Source: Deinococcus sp. AJ005 (GTDB lineage Bacteria; Deinococcota; Deinococci; Deinococcales; Deinococcaceae). Taken from it: DNA of 64,000 bases. Below are positions 13,664-25,191 of the stretch, piece after piece. Under the pieces are notes generated by a model, which saw only the letters and a list, made by a program, of their open reading frames with translations, was not told the origin of the DNA and did not search any database. The stretch lies in NCBI RefSeq assembly GCF_009017495.1, contig NZ_CP044990.1:2437001-2501000 (forward strand). Reading direction: 5' to 3'. Position 1 is the first letter of the stretch, and every line of letters begins with the position of its first letter. The translations under genes and the position numbers were made by a program.

Positions 13664-14142
13664 GCGAGGCTCAGACGGGCGGAATCTTCAGCAAGGCAGT
13701 GGGCAATCTGTATCTGGGCGGCCCGGCCAACGTGTCCTGGGAACACGCGCTGGAAGGGCTGGAGGCAGGGGACGCCACGCGCGTTCCTGAGCATCTGCCC
13801 CACAGCGCCGCGCAACTGGTGGCGCACGTCCAGTTCTGGCAGGCGCATCTGCTGGACACGCTGGCCGGGAAGCAACCCGCCACGCCCGAACACGCCGCCG
13901 GGGGCTGGCCCACGCCGGGCGACTGGGAAACCCTGCGGGTCACCTTCCTGCGAGACGCCGCAACATTGCGTGCCCACGCCCGCGATTCCGAACTCTGCGC
14001 CGCCCTGAACCGCGAGGGCGTGCCCCACGCCGCCCTGCTGACCACCTACGCTGGACACAGCGTCTACCATCTGGGGCAGGTGGTGGCCGTCCGGCAGGCG
14101 CTGGGGCTGTGGCCGCCGCCGGGTGGGGGCGATACGTGGTGA
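13660..14142 (+). CDS. DinB-fold protein, second tandem copy
   Basis: A 160-aa paralogue of the preceding gene. It has the same His pattern (LVAHVQFW, then HSVYH) and a nearly identical C-terminal end (WPPPGGGDTW against WPPPGGGDSW), so the pair arose by tandem duplication. It starts at a GTG overlapping the previous stop by 4 bp, and its own stop overlaps the dUTPase GTG by 4 bp. All three genes are probably one translationally coupled operon. Confidence 0.82.
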
Positions 14143-14615
14143 CGCAGCAGAACAGCAGAGAGCGCGGCTTCGAGGTGGTGTCTGACGCACACCGCACACA
14201 CCCAAATACCGAGATTCACCTGCCCAGCCGGGGTTCACGTCACTCTGCCGGATACGATCTGCATACGCCGACGGGCTTCACGCTCCCGCCTGCGGCCACT
14301 GCCATTGTCGTCACCGATCTCAAGGTCTATATGCAGCCAGACGAGGTTCTGTCGGTCTACCCGCGCTCGTCCGTGGGCCTGCGCGGGGTGATGCTCACGA
14401 ACACGGTGGGCATCGTGGACGCCGACTATTACGCCAATGCTGCCAACGACGGCAACATCCGCCTCTCGCTACACAACATCGGCCCGGAGACATTCACGGC
14501 GGGGGCGGGAGACCGCATCGCGCAGGCCATCTTCACGAAGTACCTGCTAGCCGATGGCGACGACTTCGCGGCTGGCCCCGAACGTCAGGGCGGGCACGGC
14601 CACACCGGACGCTGA
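14139..14615 (+). CDS. dut: dUTP diphosphatase
   Basis: Hydrolyses dUTP to dUMP and pyrophosphate, keeping uracil out of DNA and feeding dTMP synthesis. The 158-aa trimeric-type enzyme has the motifs in order: SAGYDL (I), PRSSVGLRG (II), GIVDADYYANAANDGNI (III), GDRIAQAIF (IV) and a C-terminal Gly-rich arm RQGGHGHTG (V). Motif III carries the insertion typical of the Gram-positive/phage branch rather than the E. coli form. The GTG start overlaps the second DinB stop. Coupling to DinB-fold genes is unusual. Confidence 0.9.
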   Translation: MTQQNSRERGFEVVSDAHRTHPNTEIHLPSRGSRHSAGYDLHTPTGFTLPPAATAIVVTDLKVYMQPDEVLSVYPRSSVGLRGVMLTNTVGIVDADYYANAANDGNIRLSLHNIGPETFTAGAGDRIAQAIFTKYLLADGDDFAAGPERQGGHGHTGR

Positions 14616-14629
14616 GGCGGCTGACCGCA

Positions 14630-14693
14630 TTCAACCCTGATCTCGTTCAACCCTGGCCCCATTCAATTCCAGGCCCATTCAACTCTAGGATAG
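14630..14693 (+). repeat. Four 16-bp imperfect tandem repeats before the aminotransferase gene
   Basis: TTCAA recurs at 14630, 14646, 14662 and 14678, exactly 16 bp apart. Each copy is followed by a CCCTGR- or YYCTRG-like stretch. The last unit contains the -10 box of the aminotransferase gene, so the array sits in its promoter. Confidence 0.7.
14686..14691 (+). promoter_or_regulatory. Leaderless -10 box of the aminotransferase gene
   Basis: TAGGAT ends 6 nt before ATG 14698, with no ribosome binding site between. It lies inside the fourth copy of the 16-bp repeat. Confidence 0.55.
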
Positions 14694-14697
14694 CCCC

Positions 14698-15990
14698 ATG
14701 TCCAACGTCTTCTACCGCTCGCGCAAACCCTACCCTGTCGCCAGCCATGCGGAGGGCGTCTACATCTTCGACGACAGCGGAAAGCGCTATCTGGACGGCA
14801 GTTCCGGCGCGCTGGTCGCCAACATCGGGCATGGGCGGGCGGCGGTGGCAGACGCGATGGCGGCGCAGGCGCGGCGGCTGGCCTTTGTCCACGGTTCGCA
14901 GTTTTCAAGCGATGTGCTGGAGGAGTACGCCTCCCGCCTCGCCGTCTTTCTGGGGCTGCCCGATTTCCGCTTCTGGGCCGTCTCCGGCGGTTCGGAGGCC
15001 ACCGAGAGCGCCATTAAACTGGCCCGCCAATACCACGCCGAGCGGGGTGAGACGGGGCGCTACCGCATCGTCACGCGCAGGCCCAGTTACCACGGCGCGT
15101 CGCTGGGGGCGCTGGCGGCGTCCGGCATGGGCGCGCGGCGCGAGCTGTACACGCCGCTGATGAACGAGGCCGCGTGGCCCAAACTCGCCAAGCCTGACCC
15201 GGAACTGTCCGGCGAACAGGATGCCGAACGCTTGCGGATACTACTGGAAGAACTGGGACCAGACACGGTGGCCGCCTTCATGTGCGAGCCAGTGGTGGGC
15301 GCTTCGGACGCAGCACTGGCCCCGAATACGGGCTATCACGCACGAATTGTCGAAATCTGCCGAGAATACGGCGTGCTGTTCATTGCCGACGAGGTCATGT
15401 GCGGCATGGGCCGCTGCGGAACGCCGCTGGCCGTGCGGCTGGGCGGAGAGGTGACACCCGACATCGTGGTGCTGGGCAAGGGGCTGGCCGCCGGATACGC
15501 CCCCCTGGCCGGATTAATGGCCAGCCCCAGCGTCCACGACACTGTGATGAACGGCTCCGGGGCCTTCAAACACGGCTTTACCTACGCGGGCCACCCGATC
15601 AGCGTGGCGGCGGGCCTGAGCGTGCTGGACATCGTCGAGGATGAACAGCTTGTGGAAGCGGCAAACGAACGGGGCGCTCAGCTTCTTGGAGGTTTACAGG
15701 CGTTGAAGGCGAAATACCCGCAGGTTTTAGAGGCGCGCGGTCACGGGCTGCTGCTGGGACTGGTCCTGGGCGATCCCACAACCGGACAGGCGTTCGAGAC
15801 TCCGGGGCTGGCGGACCGGGTGGCAACGGCGGCGCGGGCACGCGGCCTGATCACCTACCCCGGCTCCGGCGCGGTGGACGGCGTGCGTGGCGATCACCTG
15901 CTGCTGGGGCCACCGCTGAGCATCACGGCGGCGGAGGTGGAGGAAATGCTGGCGGGTCTGGACGGGGCCTTGGCAGACACGCGGGGCTGA
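14698..15990 (+). CDS. Class III pyridoxal-phosphate aminotransferase
   Basis: A 430-aa fold-type I aminotransferase. The PLP lysine lies in VVLGKGLAAGYAPLAG. Other family marks are SGGSEATESAIKLARQYH, the ADEVMCGMGRCG segment with the PLP-ring aspartate, and FTYAGHPISVAAGL. Length is usual for omega-amino-acid/diamine aminotransferases. The substrate is not evident and no pathway partner is adjacent. It ends just before an inverted repeat. Confidence 0.87.
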   Translation: MSNVFYRSRKPYPVASHAEGVYIFDDSGKRYLDGSSGALVANIGHGRAAVADAMAAQARRLAFVHGSQFSSDVLEEYASRLAVFLGLPDFRFWAVSGGSEATESAIKLARQYHAERGETGRYRIVTRRPSYHGASLGALAASGMGARRELYTPLMNEAAWPKLAKPDPELSGEQDAERLRILLEELGPDTVAAFMCEPVVGASDAALAPNTGYHARIVEICREYGVLFIADEVMCGMGRCGTPLAVRLGGEVTPDIVVLGKGLAAGYAPLAGLMASPSVHDTVMNGSGAFKHGFTYAGHPISVAAGLSVLDIVEDEQLVEAANERGAQLLGGLQALKAKYPQVLEARGHGLLLGLVLGDPTTGQAFETPGLADRVATAARARGLITYPGSGAVDGVRGDHLLLGPPLSITAAEVEEMLAGLDGALADTRG

Positions 15991-16045
15991 GGGCGGAAAC
16001 GCTGGTCACACGCCCCCTCACCCTTCCGGCGCTGCGCGCCTCCCT

Positions 16046-16075
16046 CCCTCTCCCACAAGGGGCGAGGGGATAAAA
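16046..16075 (+). terminator. Hairpin between the convergent aminotransferase and tagA-like genes
   Basis: CCCTCTCCC (16046-16054) can pair with GGGGCGAGGG (16059-16068) across a four-base loop with one mismatch, followed by an A-rich run. The CCCTCTCCC...GGGGAGAGGG form is also a common dispersed palindrome in bacterial genomes, so it may be a repeat element serving as terminator. The rest of 15991-16135 holds nothing else recognisable. Confidence 0.5.
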
Positions 16076-16135
16076 ACCGCCGCGACCTGCGCACCGCTTC
16101 CCATGTTTTCCCACACCCTACAGCCCACACCCCAT

Positions 16136-16885
16136 CTACCGTTTCCGCCGCTTCTCCGCCCCCACCAGACGCACAAAATTCAGCAATCGGGGCGCACGGT
16201 TCCAACGCTTGCGGTCCCCGGCGACGCGCCAGACCCATTCCACGCCCAGTTTGCGGGTCCAGGCGGGGGCCAGCACCGCTGTTCCGGCCAGCACGTCAAT
16301 CACGCCGCCGCAGCCGATCATCACTGGGACGCCCAGCACGCCGCGCCACTGCTGGTTAAAGACCTCCTGCCGTCCCGCGCCCATCGCGGTCAGCAGCAGA
16401 TTCGCGCCGCTTTCGCCCACCAGCCGGGCCACCCGCTCGTCGTCCTCCGGGCCGAAGTAGCCGTGGTGGATTCCAGCCACCGTGACGCCGTAATCGCGGG
16501 CTGCGTTCTGCGCGGCGGCCTCGGCCACACCGGGTTTTGCGCCCAGGAAGAACACTCGCAATTCCGCGCCGTGTTCTTCCATCAGGCCCGTGACGATATC
16601 GAAGCCCGGGGCGCGCGGCACCTCCTGACTGTGAAGCTGTTTGGCCGCGTACACAATGCCCACGCCGTCCGCCGTGACCAGATCGGCGTCCTGAACGGCC
16701 TGGGCAAATTCAGGATGACTGCGCGACTGCACGATAATTTCCGGGTTCAGGGTGACGACGGTGTGCGGCGCGCGGGCCGGGTCCGCCAGCCAGCCGCCCA
16801 GCAGCGTCAGCGTGCCTTGCAGATCAATCACGTCCAGCGGCAGACCAAACAGCCACAGGCGCGGGCGGGGGGCAGGAGAGGACAT
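16136..16885 (-). CDS. WecG/TagA/CpsF family glycosyltransferase
   Basis: A 249-aa GT26-family enzyme that typically transfers N-acetylmannosamine to undecaprenyl-diphospho-GlcNAc during surface polymer synthesis. Visible features are VVTLNPEIIVQ, the catalytic-region VTADGVGIVYAA with the conserved Asp, GIHHGYFGPEDD, MIGCGGVIDVLAG, and the C-terminal GVEWVWRVAGDRKRWNR. It has no signal peptide and is probably peripheral on the inner membrane through its basic C-terminus. A TAGAAT box ends 9 nt before the ATG. No other polymer genes lie nearby. Confidence 0.88.
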   Translation of the reverse strand: MSSPAPRPRLWLFGLPLDVIDLQGTLTLLGGWLADPARAPHTVVTLNPEIIVQSRSHPEFAQAVQDADLVTADGVGIVYAAKQLHSQEVPRAPGFDIVTGLMEEHGAELRVFFLGAKPGVAEAAAQNAARDYGVTVAGIHHGYFGPEDDERVARLVGESGANLLLTAMGAGRQEVFNQQWRGVLGVPVMIGCGGVIDVLAGTAVLAPAWTRKLGVEWVWRVAGDRKRWNRAPRLLNFVRLVGAEKRRKR

Positions 16886-17067
16886 TCGAGAAGGATTCTA
16901 AACGTTCGCGTCCTACAGGGGCGTCTGTTTCTTGGCTTCGGGGGAGGGACCAGAAAGAGTGCGCCGCAGAAAATACCCTGGGAAACCGCCCAGCAACGGC
17001 GTTCCTCCCCTGGCACTGCGCCCCCGCTTGCGTTCCCCCGCACCAATTGCGGCATACTGACCTACAT

Positions 17068-17742
17068 ATGTTGCCCGGAGCATTTGGAACCCTGCCTGAG
17101 ACGGCGCAGGCACAGGTCATGGCGGCGGGGCGGGTGGGGCGCTGGGCGCGGGCCGGGCTGCTGTTTCACCCGGAAGACGCCGCCGAGACGCTGTTTGTGA
17201 TCCTGCGCGGCGCGGTGCGGCTGTACCGCCTGGGGTCCGGGGCGCGCGAGGTCACGCTGGACGTGCATGGCCCCGGCGCGCTGCTGGGTGTCTCGGCCCT
17301 GACCCCCGGCGAGAGCTACAACGTCTACGGCGAGGCGATGGACGACGTGGAGGCCCTGATGCTGGGCCAGGACGCCCTGCACCGCCTGACGGGCGCGCAG
17401 CCTCCCGTGGGCGTGGCCCTGACCGAGCAGATCACCCGCCAGACGCGGGGCGTGCAGGAACGTCTGTCCGGGCTGGTCTTTTTAGAGGTCTCGCAGCGGC
17501 TGGCGCTGGCGCTGCTGAATCTGGCCGAACGCGAGGGCGGCTGGCCGGAGGAAGGGCCAATTGCCCTGAAAGACCGCGTTTCGCACCAGGACCTGGCCTA
17601 TGTGGTGGGCAGCACGCGTGAGACGATTACCAAGCTGCTGGGAGACTTCCGCACGCGTGGGCTGCTGGACCTGGGCTACCGCCGTATTATCCTGACCGAC
17701 AAGGGAGGTCTGCAAAGGGCTTCGCGGGAATCGCTGCGCTAG
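17068..17742 (+). CDS. Crp/Fnr-family transcriptional regulator
   Basis: A 224-aa regulator. The N-terminal cyclic-nucleotide-binding-type beta barrel (about 15-115; FVILRGAVRLYRLGSG, LDVHGPGALLGVSALTPGE) is followed by a dimerisation helix and a winged helix-turn-helix (VSHQDLAYVVGSTRETITKLLGDFRTRGLL). There are no N-terminal cysteines for an Fnr-type cluster. ATG 17068 was chosen; an upstream TTG in frame at 17047 is possible. A CATACT box lies 9 nt before the ATG. bshC follows about 70 bp downstream on the same strand and could be in the same unit. The effector is unknown. Confidence 0.85.
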   Translation: MLPGAFGTLPETAQAQVMAAGRVGRWARAGLLFHPEDAAETLFVILRGAVRLYRLGSGAREVTLDVHGPGALLGVSALTPGESYNVYGEAMDDVEALMLGQDALHRLTGAQPPVGVALTEQITRQTRGVQERLSGLVFLEVSQRLALALLNLAEREGGWPEEGPIALKDRVSHQDLAYVVGSTRETITKLLGDFRTRGLLDLGYRRIILTDKGGLQRASRESLR

Positions 17743-17809
17743 GCAGGGCTTTTGAGATAAATCAGCAACTGGTCCCCGGTTTGCGCCGGGGCGGGAAGGA
17801 ATGGGCAGT

Positions 17810-19366
17810 ATGGCGCGGAATATAGCGGCGGAATACAGGGCCGGAGGGCTGGAAGAGTTCTTCCGCCTGCCGGTGGACGCAATGAAACAGGCTCAGGTCG
17901 AGGTCAGGCCAGATATTGACCGGGGGGCGCTGGCAGAGGCTTTGCGCCAGTATCACCAGGGTCTGGGAACGCTGGACAGGACTGTGGAGGAGGCGCTGTC
18001 ACGGCTGGCCCACCCTGCCTCCAGAGTCGTCGTGACCGGGCAGCAGGCGGGGGCACTGACCGGCCCGGCCTACAGCGTCCATAAGGGCGCAGACGCCGCG
18101 CTGCTGGCCCGCAGCCTGAACACCGAAGATGTCCCGGTGGTGGCCGTGTACTGGGTGGCCAGCCAGGACCACGACGCGGCAGAGGTGGCCAGCACCAGTC
18201 TTCTGGACATGGCAGAAGTGCTGCACCACCTGACCCTGGACGTGCCCGAAGGTGTGCCGGTGGGCCGCGTGCCGTGGCAGCAGGAATGGACCGCTCAGGC
18301 GCTGGCCCTGCTGGACGCTTTCGATGCGCCGCTCGAATACATCGCCGCCGTGCGGGCGCGGCTGGTACGGGCGGTAGAGGCGGGCGGCAGTTACGCCGAT
18401 GTCTTTGCCCGCCTGATTCACGGTCTGCTCTCCCCTGCCGGATTAGTCGTTCTGGACCCCCTGCACCCCACGATAGCCCGGTTGATGGCCCCCACCCTGG
18501 CGCGTGAATTACAGAACCCGCTGGCCTCCTCGAAAGCTATTGAGAACGCTGCGGCGCGACTGACGGCACAGGGCTTCGTGCCGCAACTGCGCCGCGCGGC
18601 AGGAGCGACAAACCTGTTTATCGAGGAAGAGGGTGGCCAGCGGCGACTCCTGAAACTGGACGGACAGACCTTCAGCACCGAGAGCCGCGAGTACACCCGC
18701 ACCGAATTGCTGGCTGTGCTGGAGGCCGATCCCAGCCGGATCACTCCAGCGGCGGGCCTGCGCCCGGCAGTGCAGGACGCGCTGCTACCCACGCTGGCCT
18801 TCGTGGTGGGACCGGGGGAAATCGCGTATGGAGCGCAACTGCGGGAAGTCTACGAACTACACGGCCTGAAGCAGCCGTTGCTGTGGCCGCGCCTGACCGT
18901 GACGTGGCTGGAGCCGAACGTGGCCCGTCTACTGAGGCGACTGGGCGCAACCGCCGCCGAGGTTCAGGCCGATCCCGAAGGCGTCCTGGGCCGCGCCCTG
19001 GCCCGTGAACGCGGCGCGGCGGCGGTCACATCCGAGAAACTGGCGGAGATAGACGCCCAGCTCCGCGCCGTGATGGACGAAATTGCCGCCCTTGATCCCA
19101 CTCTCGTCGGCGCGGCAGAGCGCACCCGCTCCCGCGTGATCGGGCGGGTGGGCCGCCTCCAGACCCAAGCGGTGCGCGCCCTGGCACGTCAGGAAAATGA
19201 CCGCAGCGGGCAACTCACCCGGCTCAAGGCACACCTGCTACCGAACGGCACACCCCAGGAACGCGAGATGAATTTCCTGACCTACCTGCTCAAGCACGGC
19301 GAGAAACCGTTGGAGCTACTGCTGGCGCTGGAGCCGGGGTGGCGGGGAGAAATCGAGATTCCGTAA
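17810..19366 (+). CDS. bshC: Bacillithiol biosynthesis cysteine-adding enzyme BshC
   Basis: Adds cysteine to glucosaminyl-malate in the last step of bacillithiol synthesis. The product is about 518 aa. Recognisable segments are IAAEYRAGG at the start, VVVTGQQAGALTGPAYSVHKG, VYWVASQDHDAAEV and the C-terminal coiled region ending LLALEPGWRGEIEI. An in-frame ATG at 17801 abuts the GGAAGGA sequence. ATG 17810 has that sequence at a normal 9-nt spacing and is preferred. BshA and BshB are not in the window. Confidence 0.92.
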   Translation: MARNIAAEYRAGGLEEFFRLPVDAMKQAQVEVRPDIDRGALAEALRQYHQGLGTLDRTVEEALSRLAHPASRVVVTGQQAGALTGPAYSVHKGADAALLARSLNTEDVPVVAVYWVASQDHDAAEVASTSLLDMAEVLHHLTLDVPEGVPVGRVPWQQEWTAQALALLDAFDAPLEYIAAVRARLVRAVEAGGSYADVFARLIHGLLSPAGLVVLDPLHPTIARLMAPTLARELQNPLASSKAIENAAARLTAQGFVPQLRRAAGATNLFIEEEGGQRRLLKLDGQTFSTESREYTRTELLAVLEADPSRITPAAGLRPAVQDALLPTLAFVVGPGEIAYGAQLREVYELHGLKQPLLWPRLTVTWLEPNVARLLRRLGATAAEVQADPEGVLGRALARERGAAAVTSEKLAEIDAQLRAVMDEIAALDPTLVGAAERTRSRVIGRVGRLQTQAVRALARQENDRSGQLTRLKAHLLPNGTPQEREMNFLTYLLKHGEKPLELLLALEPGWRGEIEIP

Positions 19367-19373
19367 CCAAGAC

Positions 19374-19402
19374 GGGGAGGAGTGAGAACGTCGTTCCTCC
19401 CC
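19374..19402. terminator. Inverted repeat between convergent bshC and ftsY
   Basis: GGGGAGGA (19374-19381) and TCCTCCCC (19395-19402) form a perfect 8-bp stem with a 13-nt loop. There is no long T tract, so it is a possible bidirectional terminator or mRNA 3' hairpin. Confidence 0.5.
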
Positions 19403-19411
19403 ACTGCTCGC

Positions 19412-20368
<957 letters not shown>

Positions 20369-20490
20369 GGACGGTCCCCGGCGGGAGCAGGTGTCGGGCA
20401 GGAAAAGAATGGGGCGATCATGCCCCCACCATAGCGCCCGCTGCCGGGGGCAAAAGGGCAATGAGCGGTCAGAATTTCCAGCGTGGAGAC

Positions 20491-22272
<1,782 letters not shown>

Positions 22273-22278
22273 GGCCCC

Positions 22279-22284
22279 AGTCTA
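22279..22284 (-). promoter_or_regulatory. Leaderless -10 box of the NarL-type kinase gene
   Basis: TAGACT on the minus strand is 6 nt before the ATG at 22272, with no ribosome binding site. Confidence 0.55.
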
Positions 22285-22473
22285 GAGGGGAAAGTGCGGC
22301 GGGGTCAGTAACTTTCGGTGCGGGCCAGATGGTGGCAGGGGGCCTTGGGTGGGTGAGACGGCTCACGACTGTCCTCTGATACGCAGGCCCTTATCGGAAT
22401 GCAGGCCCGAAACTGCCGCGCCTCTCCCCGCCGTCCAGCACAACCTTCCTGGCCCCCACTGTGAGCGCGTGGC

Positions 22474-22502
22474 TTGCCCACTGGCCGGCTTTGCGGTACT
22501 AC
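22474..22502 (+). promoter_or_regulatory. Promoter of the mrp-sufR-like operon
   Basis: TTGCCC (22474-22479), a 17-bp spacer and TACTAC (22497-22502) precede ATG 22511 by 8 nt. This gives a plausible leaderless or near-leaderless start. The upstream 22285-22473 region shows nothing else. Confidence 0.45.
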
Positions 22503-22510
22503 TAGCCCAT

Positions 22511-23583
<1,073 letters not shown>

Positions 23584-23587
<4 letters not shown>

Positions 23588-24270
23588 CGGCGGGGTCCAG
23601 CAACACGCCTCCCCCTCCCGCGGCCCTGGCCCTCCCAGAGCCGCCGCCCGCCCCACCCGAGCGCACCAAAGTGCGGCTACTGGAGCTGGTGCAGCGCCAC
23701 GGCCCGCAGACCGCGCAGGATCTGGCCGCGCGGCTGGAGGTCAGCGTGCCCGCCGCGCGCCGTCATCTGGGCGACTTGCAGGAGCAGGGGCTACTGGCCT
23801 CGCGCACCGAACGGCCCGGCGGGCGTGGGCGGCCCCAGCATGTCTTCAGCCTGACGGAGCGGGGCGAGGCGGGGTTTCCCCGCAGCTATTCCGGGTTGTG
23901 CGTGGACGTGCTGCGCCACGTGGAAGACCTGTTCGGCCAAGGCGCGGTGCTGAAGGTGCTGGACGCCCGCAACGTCGAGATCGAGGCTCGGATGCAGGCT
24001 GAAATCCCGAGCCATCTGCCGCTTGAAGACCGGGTGCGGCGGCTGGCGGCCCTGCTGGGCGACATGGGCTTTGATCCCGTGCTGGAACAGGACGGCGCGG
24101 ACTGGTGCCTGACCCAGCGCAATTGCCCCAATCTGGCGGTGGCCCGGCAATACAGCCAGCTCTGCGACTCGGAATTGAACCTGTATGCCAGTCTCCTGGG
24201 CGCGCCCGTGGTCCGTGAAACCCGCATCGCCTGCGGGCAGGGCGGCTGCCGTTACCGCATCGTCGGTTAA
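23584..24270 (+). CDS. SufR-like iron-sulfur transcriptional regulator
   Basis: A 228-aa protein. After a Pro-rich N-terminus (about 1-28) comes a winged helix-turn-helix (TAQDLAARLEVSVPAARRHLGDLQEQGLL, with the wing RPGGRGRPQ). The C-terminal domain carries a cysteine set like that of SufR: NCPN, then Cys after 12 residues (QLCD), Cys after 22 more (IACG) and a last Cys after 4 (GGCR). SufR-type proteins bind a cluster and repress Fe-S assembly genes. The ATG overlaps the mrp stop (ATGA), so they are cotranscribed. Whether it autoregulates mrp or controls suf genes elsewhere is inference. Confidence 0.82.
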
Positions 24271-24339
24271 ACCCAGTCTACTGCCCCCCAAGCTGATCAG
24301 AACATGAGACAGTACAGTGGTCCCCAGGACTTCCCTGCC

Positions 24340-24930
24340 ATGACCCAGCATCTGCCCCCCCTCCCCGAACCGCACAGGCCGCTGTACAGCCTGGTGGCCT
24401 GGCCCCCGCAGGTGCTGGACACCTGGATGCGCCGGGTCCAGGCCACGCTGAATGTCAGCGGCTTCGGCCTGCCCCACCTGAACCTGCGCGCCCCCTTCCA
24501 GACCAGCCTGAGCGGTCCCGATCTAGTGGCAGCCTTCCGTGAGGGCCTGCGCGGCGAACCGGCGCTGGAGGTGCGCGTGCGGGGCTGGAAACGCCTGAGC
24601 GGCGTCATCTTCCTGGAGTTCGAGCTGGACCCGGCGCTGGCCGAGCTGCACACCCGCATGCTGGAGATCGGCCCGTCCAGCCGCGCGCCCTACGACGGCC
24701 CCGACTACCGCCCGCACCTGACGCTGGCGCTGGGCATTCTGCCGTGGGCCGAGGACCTGCTGTGGGACAGAGTTCAGGTGCTGACGCCTCCGCTGGACCA
24801 CTTCACCGTCCAGGCCCTGAGCCTGACCCGCGAGGAACGCGGCGAGGTCCAGGAACTCCACACCTTCCCGCTGGTCCTTCCGCCCGAGGAAGACGAGCCA
24901 AGAACCGAGGCCGGAGCCGCGCCCAGTTAA
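24340..24930 (+). CDS. 2H phosphoesterase superfamily protein (LigT/2'-5' RNA ligase-like)
   Basis: A 196-aa protein with the two-lobe 2H fold. The second catalytic motif is intact (YRPHLTLALG); the first reads PHLNLRAPF, with Asn where most members have Thr or Ser. The family includes cyclic phosphodiesterases and RNA 2'-5' ligases. The ATG at 24340 was preferred to 24304 because MTQHLPPLPEP starts just before the conserved LYSLVAWPP strand. The tail is acidic. It stands alone upstream of tRNA-Trp. Confidence 0.75.
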   Translation: MTQHLPPLPEPHRPLYSLVAWPPQVLDTWMRRVQATLNVSGFGLPHLNLRAPFQTSLSGPDLVAAFREGLRGEPALEVRVRGWKRLSGVIFLEFELDPALAELHTRMLEIGPSSRAPYDGPDYRPHLTLALGILPWAEDLLWDRVQVLTPPLDHFTVQALSLTREERGEVQELHTFPLVLPPEEDEPRTEAGAAPS

Positions 24931-24967
24931 ATCGCCCAGCTCAATGGCTTAAAGGGCCGCACACGTC

Positions 24968-24996
24968 TTGCACCGCTTCCCAGGCTCTGCTACTCT
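24968..24996 (+). promoter_or_regulatory. Sigma-70-like promoter of tRNA-Trp
   Basis: TTGCAC (24968-24973), an exact 17-bp spacer and TACTCT (24991-24996) lie 61 bp before the mature tRNA end. The predicted start near 25003 leaves a leader of about 55 nt. Confidence 0.6.
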
Positions 24997-25057
24997 GTCC
25001 AGGCCCGCGAGAAGACGCCATCTTCCGGTGGGTGTCTGGTCAGCAACATCCTGGCGA

Positions 25058-25133
25058 GGGTTCTTAGCTCAGTTGGTAGAGCATCGGTCTCCAAAACCGA
25101 GGGTCGCAGGTTCAAGTCCTGCAGGGCCCGCCA
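25058..25133 (+). tRNA. tRNA-Trp (anticodon CCA)
   Basis: A 76-nt cloverleaf with encoded CCA at 25131-25133. Acceptor strands GGGTTCT and AGGGCCC pair fully with two G-U pairs, and the discriminator is G. The D arm is AGCTCAGTTGGTAGAGCA. Anticodon stem TCGGT/ACCGA encloses the loop CTCCAAA, anticodon CCA at 25091-25093. The T arm GCAGG/CCTGC has loop TTCAAGT. It is followed 8 bp on by a strong terminator, so it is a single-tRNA unit. Confidence 0.97.
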
Positions 25134-25140
25134 CGCACAA

Positions 25141-25163
25141 CCCCGCATTGCGCGGGGTTTTTT
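25141..25163 (+). terminator. Rho-independent terminator of tRNA-Trp
   Basis: CCCCGC (25141-25146) pairs with GCGGGG (25152-25157) around the loop ATTGC and is followed by six T residues. Confidence 0.9.
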
Positions 25164-25191
25164 CGTTTCTCTCTGACGGAGAGAACCGGAT

